A stretch of 64,000 nt of DNA from positions 1 through 64,000 of the forward strand of contig JAUCEF010000001.1 in assembly GCA_033558025.1 (NCBI GenBank), in the 5' to 3' direction. Source of the stretch: Phytophthora sp. 'mugwort' (taxonomy: Eukaryota > Oomycota > Peronosporomycetes > Peronosporales > Peronosporaceae). A program made the translations under genes and the position numbers. This document shows, piece after piece, positions 51,501 to 61,109 of this stretch (position 1 is the first letter of the stretch; each line of letters begins with the position of its first letter). The notes beneath the pieces are model-generated. The model worked only from the letters and a program-made list of their open reading frames with translations, made no database searches and was not told the DNA's origin.

Positions 51501-54384
51501 TTGGCGAGGGGAGCATCTTGACGAGTTTGGGGTAAAAGAGGCTCAAAATATGTATTCCAGGATGACGAGCTTAGATGTTGCATCGCACGCATATCGCAAA
51601 AGTCAAGTTATTCCAAAGGGTGATCAAGTGCTGCTCTTATCTCGCAACGAGCTGGTGGAGAAAGTGATGTTTTTCTATACCAAACGGAAAGTGCAGCAGC
51701 ATTTCGCACTTGCCAATGCAATTATGCAGCCAGAAAGCGATAAGGATACGCGCCAACGTTATGAATTGCTTTTGATGGAGGTTGAACAGCTTCTTAAGAG
51801 TCCTTACGAAAACGTTCGAGCCAATGCTGTCGCAGTAATGAAGGAGTGCTCGCTACTGTACGTTAGGTGGGTATATTTCCGCCAACCGAAACAGATCGAG
51901 GAACTGGAAGGGCTCTGCAATGCAGTGCATCTTAAGAAAGAACACGTGTCTGGGTTACTTCACATGCTTTCACTGCCGCTGGCTCGCAGAAATCTGTGGA
52001 AGAAGCGCGACGCCTTACTTCAGCGCGTGTTTGTAGTGCTGTTAAAGAGCAACGATGCAATTGTGAAGCAAGTTGACAGCGAAGTAAGTAAGGCGAAGGT
52101 CGAGGTGAAGCTGCAAACTTTCTTTTTGTCGTTGTTGTCAAACTGGCGATACAATCGTGGCCAAAAAATGGTGTCACCCCTTCTTGAAGTCATTGTCGCT
52201 GCGGAGCCCTCCCCTACAGAGCATTGGAAGTTCCAGCTGATGCATTTGGTAATGTTGTACCCATTCTTGCAAGCGGAGGAAATGCCGATCTCTGTGAATG
52301 TGTGGAAGCTTGTGATTCGGCAATTGGGTAATGACGTGCTACCTGTGCGGCAGGTCGCTTTGGTGCTTTATAGGCAACTTTTAAAGCTGCTGAAGTGCAA
52401 CCGCAAAGAGAGCGGGTCTACTTGCGTGGATCTTCTTGACGAACTAATCTACTCCGATAATACGGTGCAAGTTCTTCTGAATGCTATTGTCAATAATCAC
52501 AAGAACTCAAACAAGTTTGCTGCATCTGCCGATGGGCAGCACGCGGATTCAGCCCCGAGTGACTGGTCATTTGGTGTGAATGCAGTTGTCCAGTATATAT
52601 CGAACACCGCCCAGTCATTTCCGAAAGCCCCACCTCTGTCGTCTGTACGCATACTCAACCAAGCAAGTAGCACCATTACAGCGGTGAGTTTGTCCAACGT
52701 CAAGTTGATACAGAAGCTCGTGCAGGAAAACCCGAAGGCATTATTCGGAAGCTGTATGATAAGAGAACTTGAAGACCTGGCGAACAAGAAAATTGATGCT
52801 GATATTGCTGAAGAGGACCGCCAGGCAGCGTTGAAAACGTTGGCGGACTGTATCGCAGGACTGCTTCACGCCTTGATAAAATTGGAGGACGCCGACGAAG
52901 AAACCGTCATGAACCATGTCGCAGTTGTTATTGATGTCCTCAGGGTTATTCTACCCCAAGTGAGTATCGTGTTAGTGGACCAATGGGTCGGGGTAGTATA
53001 CCTCTCTTCTCGCCCTTCTAGGTCTGATACCGTGAAGCTACGCCGATTAGAGCCACTGGTGAACTACTTACTCCTTGAGTTGGAAGAATCGTTCGCTCGA
53101 GCAACTGTCGAAGATTATGCACGTCAAGCAAAATGGTTGGCACTAGTGGAAGCTGTTGGGGTTCATTTGCTCGCGGCTGGAGTATCAACGTCTGACCCGG
53201 CAGTCCACGTACTGGCGTTTGAGTTTGGTGAACGGGTCCTCAAGGTGATCCGTGAACATGCGTTAGCGCATCAATACAAGATTATCCGAGACCGCGCAGG
53301 AAAGATGATGTTCTTACTGGGCGCTTATGCCTTTCCGATGTTTTCGTGGTCGGAGGGGTCACGCTCCTCCCCAATTACTCAGTTCTCGTTGCCATTAAGC
53401 CAACTTGTGGATATGAGTGCTTCGACCGAAGACGGCATCGTCCTTAGCGAAAGAGGATCGGATGGGAGCGACCCCGAGAACGAAACTTCGTTGCATGCGA
53501 AGGAAACCGCGATGCAATGGCTGTCATGTTGCGAAAAGCATGGCGACGGACGCGATGTGCTTGCTGTGCTTGACGAGTTACTTCCTGTTGCTCTTTTGGC
53601 ACAAAACCACCCGAAGGCAGAAGTTGCCGTTCAAGCGAAGAACGTCACAGATTCGGTATCGCTGTCGCTGCGAATGTACTATGTGCCGCAGGATGTTATC
53701 GGTGAATGTGCGTTAACGCATTTGCTGGAAGTGCTAAAGCGTTTGTCGACTTCCAAAACCTGGAAGACACGCGGTGCTGTGCTGCGTTTCACCATGACGC
53801 TCGCCTTTTATCACTGGGTTTTCTTCTCGAGCAAACTAAAGGATCAGGTGCATGCCTTCATCTGTTCATTCTTGGTAGACGAAAAGCGAGAGGTGCAAGC
53901 CATGGCGAAGTATGCGTTGCGGGGTCTTCTCCACAATGAGCAGCTCTCAGCAGTGGAAGCGTTAAGTGTGCGTTTAACAGATAGGGCGGGGCAGGCGCGC
54001 GTAAAGTTTCCCAAGCTTAAGCGTCGTTGCGAACGTTTAGAGGCCGAAGGTGCGCCCGAAGAGGAGCGGAAGAAAGTTCAAGAGCGCTTGAAGACGCTCG
54101 AAGCGAAAATGACGGAAAGCGTGCTGAGCCTGAGCGCCATCGTCCTGGCGTTCCCCCATGACGTCCCAACCTTCGTGCCGCCGATCTTCGAGGAGCTGGG
54201 GCAGTTCCTTTATATGAAGCGATCCTCCAACACCATCTCGTTCCTGGAGAAGGACGTGAAGGAGACGCTGCTGGACTTTAAGCGCACGCACCAGGATAAC
54301 TGGCTCGAGACGAAGACCAAGTTCTCGCAGGCACAACTCGATGTGATTGAAGATGTAGCCATTGCGCCGAGCTACTTCACGTAG
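48545..54384 (+). CDS. PSME4: Proteasome activator PA200/BLM10, two exons, 1920 residues
   Basis: A dome-shaped HEAT-repeat protein that caps the 20S proteasome. Exon 1 48545-48667, intron 48668-48744 (77 bp, GTAATT...ACAG), exon 2 48745-54384. The N-terminus has HPYYRLLSSYVTPESVQAER. The middle is HEAT-like throughout, with WFSTWSLISRCTEWDGHWMK and the BLM10 mid-region. The C-terminal domain (DUF3437) has LSLSAIVLAFPHDVPTFVP and DFKRTHQDNWLETKTKF. The last three residues are YFT, where yeast and human end YYA; the penultimate Tyr of the HbYX docking motif is thus Phe. Length fits the family (1840-2140). A TCATTAC initiator-like site lies at 48527-48533. An in-frame upstream start at 48458 would add 29 residues. 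Confidence 0.93.
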
Positions 54385-54552
54385 ACGGTTTTATGATTGG
54401 TCAAAATGAATTTATATTTTCCACTTGTCTTAAGTCTTAATTGTAAGACTTGTTCGTGTAACCAGTGGTATTGGCTTCCCGTACATAAATTCTCACTGCC
54501 CGAGAAAGCGTAACCGAGGGTTACCCGCGCGTTTTAATTAACGTTGCCGACG

Positions 54553-55374
54553 ATGGTGGGCAACAAGCACAAGAACGGCATCATCTGCACGTTTCCGAAC
54601 TGCAACAAGCCCATGCGCACGCAGAAGTTTAAGATGCACTTTACGAGGGCGCACCTGAAGGACGGCGAGGTCTATTCGGTCGAGCATCGACGGCAGTACG
54701 AGGTGGCAAGGGAGGAGAACGCTCGCATCGTCGTGAAGCCCGAGCTGGCCCCTGCGGTTGCTGCAGTGCCAACGATGCCGACAGTGATGTACACAACGGC
54801 GACTGTAGAGAATTCCTCCCGCGTGGAGGCCATAATCCCTGGTGCTGCTGCACACAAGGACATCCAAGCAAGACACGCGCAGACCCAGTATGCCCCGCTG
54901 TCGTCGCACCTGGAAGAATCGGTGGCACTCGCCGCCAGAAGCGGAGATAGAATCAACGATACGAGTACATCATCTAGCACTATTCATAATATCACCACGG
55001 CGCCGACGCCCGCGCAGACTCCGCTGCAAAGAGAGCAAACCAGCGGTACCAAGCGCCCGGTAGCCGCGACGGAGAGCTCTTCCGAAGAATCTGTAGACCC
55101 AACAAGCGTGCTGCTGATGCAGTTCATAGCGTTGATGGACCAGCGTTTCCAGGAGCTGGTGGGCAAGATGGGGGAGATGATCGACGTGCAGAAGGACCTG
55201 ATTGACACATTGCAGGCCAGTAATCCGAACGGGCAAGCGCCGGCGTCTGCGTTCTCGCATGCCGTCGAGGTGGTTATGAAAAGACGCAAGAAAGATACGA
55301 GCCCTCGCAGCGATAGTAGAAATGGGAGTGGCAATGCCGATGCTAACGGTGGGGATAATGGTTTTGTCCTTTAA
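54553..55374 (+). CDS. C2H2-type zinc-finger protein, 273 residues
   Basis: ATG 54553. One zinc finger near the N-terminus: CTFPNCNKPMRTQKFKMHF continuing to RAH, spacing C-x4-C-x11-H-x4-H. Then a long disordered Ala/Pro/Thr/Ser region, and near 190-225 a predicted coiled coil (LLMQFIALMDQRFQELVGKM onward). The tail is basic (KRRKKD). It could be a nucleic-acid-binding protein; target unknown. It is 168 bp downstream of PA200 on the same strand. Confidence 0.75.
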   Translation: MVGNKHKNGIICTFPNCNKPMRTQKFKMHFTRAHLKDGEVYSVEHRRQYEVAREENARIVVKPELAPAVAAVPTMPTVMYTTATVENSSRVEAIIPGAAAHKDIQARHAQTQYAPLSSHLEESVALAARSGDRINDTSTSSSTIHNITTAPTPAQTPLQREQTSGTKRPVAATESSSEESVDPTSVLLMQFIALMDQRFQELVGKMGEMIDVQKDLIDTLQASNPNGQAPASAFSHAVEVVMKRRKKDTSPRSDSRNGSGNADANGGDNGFVL

Positions 55375-55502
55375 ACAGCGTGGTGAGATCAAGATTTGAG
55401 TCTTCAGCAAAGTATACCCACATTTTTGGAGTCTGTGTATGCGGGTACAGTGGTGTGCACCACACCGCTTCGGCTTCCAACCGATTTTGCTCAAAGACAG
55501 AG

Positions 55503-56193
55503 ATGAGTGACCAAGCTGTTAAAGCATTAGGCAGCCTGGAGCAGACGCTGGCGGCGGTAGACGAGCACCTCGCTGTGTTTAAGCAGACGTCTATGGAGGA
55601 TTTTGTGGCGCCACTGAGCCCACTGGAGCGTGCGAAGGTGCAGGTCTCGCTGGGTACGTGCATCAAACATGTCTCCGATTGATGGTCATTGTCTGTCGAC
55701 TTGTCTAAAGACTCTTCTCTCTCCATTCGGCCATTTAAGCCTACAGTATCAATGCACTGCTATTCGTTTTCTTGAAGACTCAGGGTGTCTCTCCCAAAGA
55801 CATCAGACAAACGCACGTCAAGCAGGAGCTGGTATGGATGTGTTAACTGCTCTCAAAGAGTTTCGTCAGGTTACTTACAAATTGCGGTGTGGTGCGCACT
55901 ATTTTTTCAATATATATAAGGAGCGTGTCAAGGCGTTTATTAAGAAGATTAAGGACGCGGAGGAGCTGGCTAAGGGACCCAAACTCGTTCTAGACAGGGA
56001 CGCCTCCAAACGCTTCATTCACAACGCGCTCAGCTCCGACCAAGTGTACGTGGACGCAGTGAAGGCTAAAGACGGAGAACAAGACAGCAAAGATGCGAAG
56101 AAGGGAACAGTAGACTCGAAGATGCAAGGCAAAGGAAAGCGAGCGGCCACCAAGCCTAAAGGCAAGAAGAACAAGCGCCAGCGAAAAAACTAG
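55503..56193 (+). CDS. C1D/Lrp1 (Rrp47) exosome cofactor, three exons, 171 residues
   Basis: Nuclear cofactor of the exosome subunit Rrp6, acting in rRNA and snoRNA 3' processing. Exons 55503-55653, 55740-55831, 55921-56193; introns of 86 and 89 bp, GTACGT...TTTAAG and GTATGG...ATATAAG; phases agree. The Sas10/Utp3/C1D domain is complete: LAAVDEHLAVFKQTSM, SPLERAKVQVSLAYSINALL, FLKTQGVSPKDIRQTHVKQEL, then ERVKAFIKKIKDAEEL. A Lys-rich tail (GKKNKRQRKN) may bind RNA and act as nuclear signal. Confidence 0.85.
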
Positions 56194-56309
56194 TCTAGGC
56201 TGCCAGGTGCTGGCACTTGACAGTCTACAGTAGTCGGATACGCATGTTGGCAAATGAATATTGCATCGATACGTTCTTATTTGCAAGTTGCCATCTTCTC
56301 GTGTGCTAT

Positions 56310-57545
56310 TTAGACGTAGTTATACACACACTTGATCTGCTGAGGATGAGTCTCCTGCCGGCAAAGTGGGCATTCAGCTTTGTTCTTCTGGCACCAACCA
56401 ACGATACACTCCCAGCAAAATACATGACCGCACGGGGTAGCAGCAGGGGATACTCGTTCAGCCAAACATAGGGCACACTTACGACGGGATCGCCGGCGGC
56501 TTCCGACGCTTTCACCTTCCGATTGTTGACGAGAAGTTTCCGAACTCGCGCTTGCAAACGAGAGGGATGTGGGAACCCTCTCTGAGTGAGCAAACGGAGT
56601 CGCGGGGACACCGGCCTGCTGGCGTAGCTGCTTCGCCTGCGTGTAGTGCCCATGCAGGCGCTTGAACTCGATTACCGCTGTGGCAAACAGCCGTAGTGAC
56701 ATCATATACCCGAGCAAGGACAGGTTCATGCCGGGCATCAAGTCCGTTCGCACGAACACGTACTGAATGCTGGCAATCCGCTTCGCAAAGTGCAAGTACC
56801 GCGCGAATACGTAAAAAGCTGCGAGGTGCGCCTGAGCTCCCCAGTTCTGAACACAAGCCACGCTGAATCCGTAGGATGCCGGAAACACATCGTTTTCGAG
56901 CCATGCACCCATTGCCTTGAATTTCGATACTGCTCGATCAAGCTGGTGAAGTAGCCGCTGCGGCTTCAACACAGCCACATGGCTCCCCGGAAGAGGCTGA
57001 CCACCTTCGGAGCCATCAGTAGTTGATGCTTCTACCACCACCGCTGCAGCAGCCTCTTGCCGAAGACGGAGCTGCTGCTCCATGCGCTCCCTTGGTGTGC
57101 GCGTAAGCTGGCTCAAGTTTTTCCAGCCGCATTGGGACCGCGCAGCTAGGTACGTGGGCAGTACTGCGCAAGCGAGCCACAGTGCATGACGCCGAAGCCG
57201 CACAGGCTCCACGCGCCCGGACCATGGCTTGAAGACGCGGATGGTGTCGCAGAACTCTTCGCCCAACGTATGGCCGGGTCGGTGCAAGCCGATGGACAGC
57301 GCGTGGTAGAGCAGAGAGGAGAGCGCCGCCAGCTCCGGCAGCAGCTGTGACAGTAGGTGTGCCCCGCAACTGCGCTCCAGCACCTCGCGCAGCAGGTTCT
57401 TCAGCTCGCTCTCATACACAGCGTCCTTGTTCTCCGCCAGGAGCAGCTCTGCGCACGAACCCGCCGCGGGGAACTCTTCTGCAGCTTCGGACAGCGTCAT
57501 CACACCTTCGTGAGGATCGGAATTAGGAAGTTGTTTCATCATCAT
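56310..57545 (-). CDS. PEX10: Peroxin-10 (PEX10) RING E3 ligase, 411 residues
   Basis: Peroxisomal membrane ubiquitin ligase of the Pex2-Pex10-Pex12 complex, needed to recycle the import receptor PEX5. Single exon from ATG 57545 (three Met in a row; 46 upstream codons lack ATG start). The Pex2/Pex12 membrane domain covers about 40-290 (EVLERSCGAHLLSQLLPELA, then SLLYHALSIGLHRPGHTLGE). The C3HC4 RING is at 357-395: CALCLAERVSPAATPCGHVF, then CWECIVGWC and CPLC. It ends CVYNYV, close to other PEX10 ends. All zinc ligands are present. Confidence 0.9.
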   Translation of the reverse strand: MMMKQLPNSDPHEGVMTLSEAAEEFPAAGSCAELLLAENKDAVYESELKNLLREVLERSCGAHLLSQLLPELAALSSLLYHALSIGLHRPGHTLGEEFCDTIRVFKPWSGRVEPVRLRRHALWLACAVLPTYLAARSQCGWKNLSQLTRTPRERMEQQLRLRQEAAAAVVVEASTTDGSEGGQPLPGSHVAVLKPQRLLHQLDRAVSKFKAMGAWLENDVFPASYGFSVACVQNWGAQAHLAAFYVFARYLHFAKRIASIQYVFVRTDLMPGMNLSLLGYMMSLRLFATAVIEFKRLHGHYTQAKQLRQQAGVPATPFAHSERVPTSLSFASASSETSRQQSEGESVGSRRRSRRKCALCLAERVSPAATPCGHVFCWECIVGWCQKNKAECPLCRQETHPQQIKCVYNYV

Positions 57546-57652
57546 TCCTTTACTTGCAACTTTCAAGTTGCATAGCGGAATCAGACAATATCTTATTGTC
57601 TTTCCAGCAACATAAGGCCCTGTCGGAAATGCTGAGATTGATTGTCTATATG

Positions 57653-57679
57653 AACCGGCATCATAGAATGATGCCGGTT
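57653..57679. promoter_or_regulatory. Perfect 12-bp hairpin upstream of PEX10
   Basis: AACCGGCATCAT and ATGATGCCGGTT with loop AGA, about 108 bp upstream of the PEX10 start. It could be a palindromic binding site for a dimeric factor or a small foldback. It lies in the 245-bp divergent region to the + strand gene at 57791. Confidence 0.6.
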
Positions 57680-57790
57680 CCAAGCATCCCTAATGCGTCC
57701 CGGACATGCTAGTCGATAGATTCTCTGGTATAGTACCCCCGGGCGTTCTGTACTTGCAATGCAATTGTCGGATTTCCCGCGCTCGCGAAA

Positions 57791-58062
57791 ATGGACCAAG
57801 ACATCGCTGTCGTGCTCGTCTCCACCCTCGCTGTCTCCGCTATTGCCGCGTACGTTGCTGTCGGCGATGGCAAGATTTTTGTGACCCCCCCCAGCGAGCG
57901 ACGCACCTCCCGTCGAGCGCCTTTGAAACTGCGCTGGCCTCAGAGTCCGACGGCCGGTTCAAGCGGACTGTTCGCTGCTCGTTTGATTCCTTCGTGTGGA
58001 TCGCGGACGATATCGGTTGGAGTGGCCGTCAGACGGAAGACGGCTTTATGCGACACGGCCGC
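57791..58062 (+). pseudogene. DDE-transposase-like gene fragment cut by an LTR
   Basis: ATG 57791 opens a hydrophobic N-terminus (VVLVSTLAVSAIAAYVAVGD). At the C-run GACCCCCCCC (57883-57891) the frame slips; in the next frame PSSAFETALASESDGRFKRT and VRCSFDSFVWIADDI follow, which resembles the start of the DDE_Tnp_4/Harbinger-like proteins of oomycetes. A third frame then reads RLEWPSDGRR. The sequence stops at the LTR at 58063. A dead 5' fragment; assignment tentative. Confidence 0.45.
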
Positions 58063-58386
58063 TGCAGCGGGGCTGCGTAGCGTAGTGCGTCAGAGGAAGA
58101 CGTATGACTCCCCGAGTCTTAGCTGTGGTTCCTAACCCCTAAGGTCTCAGCAGAGGCTTAGTATTCCTCTAACTATACCACTAGAGACTCAAAGAGTCAG
58201 TATTCCTAAACCTAGGACGATACTCTCTTTGATGCTAAAACTGAACTGTTATTTGTTTGCTTATCTGCGGCAAAGTCGCATGTGATGTAAATGTATGACT
58301 CATCCAAGTGGTACGAAGTACCACTTGCTGCAAGGTGACACGTGCCATGGCTGCACTTCGTGCCATCTTCGTGTAATCCCGTTACA
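58063..58386 (-). repeat. 3' LTR of Gypsy-F (324 bp)
   Basis: On + from TGCAGCGGGGCTGCG to ATCCCGTTACA; same family as the solo LTR at 10746-11143. To the right, on minus, 12 G preceded by AGTG form the polypurine tract (58387-58402). Its outer flank is GCCGC; the matching duplication at the other end is outside the window. Confidence 0.85.
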
Positions 58387-58522
58387 CCCCCCCCCCCCAC
58401 TAAACCGTGGACACACTGTATCCACGAGGGTCTGATTGTATCAACCTCAAAAGGCCAGGAACATCCGCTCCAAGAGCGCTCAACTCCTGACGGCATCCTC
58501 ATGCCCACAGCTCGCTGGCCTT

Positions 58523-58594
58523 CAACCCAGCTAGCTCAGTGGTAGATCGTCGCTTCATAAGCGCAAGGTCGGTGGTTCGATTCCGCCAAAGACC
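58523..58594 (+). tRNA. tRNA-Met(CAT)-like sequence within Gypsy-F 3' region
   Basis: A box TAGCTCAGTGG, anticodon arm CGC-TTCATAA-GCG with anticodon CAT, variable AAGGTC, T arm GGTGG-TTCGATT-CCGCC. These match elongator tRNA-Met. The acceptor ends (CAACCCA and AAGACC) do not pair, so it is a pseudogene or a SINE head. It lies between the polypurine tract and the chromodomain, antisense to the element. Confidence 0.7.
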
Positions 58595-58807
58595 TATATT
58601 TCGTCTGGGTCCAACCCAACTGTGTCTTGGACACCGACGACGACGTCAACTTCCAGCGGCCTCAGGCCTCGCTGTCTCGCTCCTCTAGAGCTAATGCACC
58701 GTGTGCATCTGCTTCCGCAGCCTGCCGCTCTCACGTTTGTGATATGCTGGCTACCTTGTCTCAAGGTCAGGTCGGAAGCCCTTAGGCTGACCTTGGCTCA
58801 TCCCGAG

Positions 58808-59053
58808 CTAGTGCTGGGACACTCGTGGCGACCGACGCAGTGGTCGCTGGCCCTCGGGGCCATGCCGATCGTGGCGGTCGAAAGCGTCGACGACGTCAGG
58901 GCAGTCTTGCCGGAGGGGCACCTCATACTCCCATGAATTTTGTGAGTGGGGATATCCTCTCCACTTCACAAGGAAGTGGGTTCGATCCTTGCGGCGACGC
59001 CGCGTCACTAGGCGTTTCACATGATAATGGAGTTCTCTCTGCTTATCGAGCAA
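58808..59053 (-). pseudogene. Gypsy-F chromodomain
   Basis: On minus: QRELHYHVKRLVTRRRRKDR, then THFLVKWRGYPHSQNSWEYE and LRQDCPDVVDAFD. The chromodomain at the integrase end directs insertion to chromatin marks in chromoviruses. The aromatic cage positions (Y, W, Y) are present. Frame open over the domain. Confidence 0.8.
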
Positions 59054-59059
59054 TATAGA

Positions 59060-59668
59060 GGCGGCCGCCGGACCGCTGGGCCCTCGCGCTGCGCGTCAGG
59101 TGAATCTGGAGTCGCATTAAACTCTGGTATGGTATCACCACGCGTAGTTCCGCGATACGGATGAGCATCGCTCTCGTCCAGTTGACGAACTCGAAGCTGT
59201 TCATCAGCGAGTCAAATGGTTGGAGTCTGCAGACTCATCCGCGCGCCGCGTGGTGGCTCTGGCGCGGCCAGCAGCTCGTCGTCTCGACGCAGTGGAGTGA
59301 TCGCTTGTCAAGCTTCCTGGTCATATGAACCTCTTTGTGCGCCTCCAGCGTTCTGGCCAGCAGCCACTACCCGTGAACCGTCTGCGCCCCGACTGGGCTC
59401 CGAGGCGCCAACGCCTCCGCGCTCACCTGAGCCGGGTCCCGATACGGCTTGTAGAAACCTACGTAGAACACAAGGTGTGTACGCATCTTCTTCGGAAGGT
59501 TGAGCGTGTACGCAAGGCCCTTTTTGACCACGACCTTGAAAGGTCCGATGAAGCCCGGGCGTAACTAAAGACTGCATGTGTAGGTAGGTTCTTCGCGTTT
59601 AATTAAACTTGGTCACCGACTTTAAACTATTCCACATTTCTTCTGTCTCTGGAATCTGCCTGTTCCTT
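59060..59668 (-). pseudogene. Gypsy-F integrase-chromodomain linker, degenerate
   Basis: Pro/Ala-rich frames on minus (for example VSGPGSGERGGVGASEPSRG at about 59430). This corresponds to the variable linker between the integrase C-terminus and the chromodomain. In minus near 59480-59560 an FIGPFKVVVKKGLAYTL-like sequence is visible. Several frame breaks. Confidence 0.5.
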
Positions 59669-60388
59669 CTAAACGTCTTGGCTCTCAGCCATCGCGTCGC
59701 GTGCATGTCTTAAGACATTCAAACGCGTTGACAAGAACGCGTCAACTTGGTTGCGAACCGCAACAGGGCTGACATCAGCGAGCCCTTCGGCTATTCCTCC
59801 CCCACCAAGCCCTGAACCACGGAGTAGTAGCGTCAACGGGATGTGAGTGAGACCGTTCACATAGAACGGGGTGAAGCCAGCTGAGGCATTCACCGCATTG
59901 TTCAATGCAAACTCAACGAGTGGGAGCATCGAGCTCGGGTCTGTCTGCACAGACGCTCCGAAGCATGGCTTCGACTACGCGATTCACGCGTTCAGTCTGA
60001 CCACCGGTCTGCGGATGGTCCGCTGTGGACATGTCGAGTCGAGTGCCGAGCATTTTAAAAACCGACGTCTAAAACTTACCCGTGAAACGGGGATCTCGAT
60101 CCGAGACAATTGCCTCTGGCAGACCATGCTGTCGAAAGACACGATCCATGAACAGCGTGGCTGTTCCTTCTCCATCGATGGAGTCCGGTACGCCACTAAA
60201 TGAGTCATCTTGCTCAATCGGTCGACAAAGACCACGATGCCCGTGTTCCCGCCGCATCCCGTGGCAGGCCGAACACAAAGTCCATATTCACGATTGCCAA
60301 CACCCCGTGGGTACAGGCAAACTGGCCAACAGCGCAGCCGAGTGTGGCGAGGGTTAAATCCGTTGACACGTCTTCCACGTGCGTACAT
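59669..60388 (-). pseudogene. Gypsy-F integrase core
   Basis: On minus: first Asp in VVFVDRLSKMTHLV, second in IVSDRDPRFTGKF, and after further frame changes LVEFALNNAVNASAGFTPFY and VNGLTHIPLTLLL. Three frames are used across the core, so at least two frameshifts. The region with the catalytic Glu falls at about 59985-60005 (GGQTERVNRV-like). Confidence 0.7.
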
Positions 60389-60722
60389 ACGGACTAACCC
60401 ACTTGTAAAGCTTCGGCCACCAGTAGTGAGAGCTCACCGAGGTGTAGGTCTTCTCTCGACCGAGATGACCGCCAAGTTGGGTATCACGTGCCTCATAGAG
60501 GATACGATACTTGAGATCCTCTTCGTGAGGAACAACGACACGTGGGGTGCCTTCTAGACAAGTACCGTAGTACAATAGGCCATTATCGAGAGTATATCGA
60601 TGCAGCCTCGCGCGCAACCGCGCTGACAGCTTAATGTCTGAGTTAGTTAACTCCGCGCTTCCTAGCGCATGTAACAGAGCTACGCAGGACTCGTCATGCT
60701 GTGACGACGCAGGACTCGTCAT
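60354..60722 (-). pseudogene. Gypsy-F integrase zinc-binding domain
   Basis: On minus: LRARLHRYTLDNGLLYYGTC, then YRILYEARDTQLGGHLGREK with the His residues and YVRTWKTCQRI with the last Cys (the first Cys of the pair is Trp). A duplicated 22-bp stretch at 60685-60724 (ACGCAGGACTCGTCATGC twice) adds a few codons near the N-terminus. Confidence 0.7.
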
Positions 60723-60836
60723 GCGCGTACGCAGCGCGGATCAAGTCTGTCACAAACGAAATCACCGTCGTGACGTGAACGATCTCATAGTCTGGAAACG
60801 CATCGGCCAAGACGTTCTGCCTGCCAGGCTTGTGCT

Positions 60837-61109
60837 TCATCTCGAAGTTGTACTCCGCAGAAGGAGAGCCAACGAACGGACCATTCTCTGAGAGAGATGA
60901 GGCGACTGCGTCGCAATACGTAGCGACGCATGATCAGTGTAGATCTCAAACAGCTTGGAGCCGAGCAGGTGAACCCTGAATTGGACGAGCGCATACTTCA
61001 TCGCAAGTAGCTCTTCGTCATGAACCGGATAGTTCTTCTTAGCAGCCTTAAGCTGGCGAGATTCAAACGCGATCACGCGTTCACGCCCTTCAGCGTCTGC
61101 TTGCAACAA
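60837..61109 (-). pseudogene. Gypsy-F RNase H
   Basis: On minus: LQADAEGRERVIAFESRQLK, AAKKNYPVHDEELLAMKYAL, YTDHASLRIATQSPHLSQR. Close match to Gypsy-C RNase H at 35992-36345. The first catalytic Asp (DASDFAIG, about 61130) is in the neighbouring frame. Confidence 0.7.

Noticed and set aside
58955..58995. Second tRNA-like stretch (GGGTTCGATCC, TTCACAA) downstream of the tRNA-Met-like sequence
   Set aside because: It is fully explained by the minus-strand chromodomain codons (RKDRTHFLVKWRGY); no A box or paired stems.
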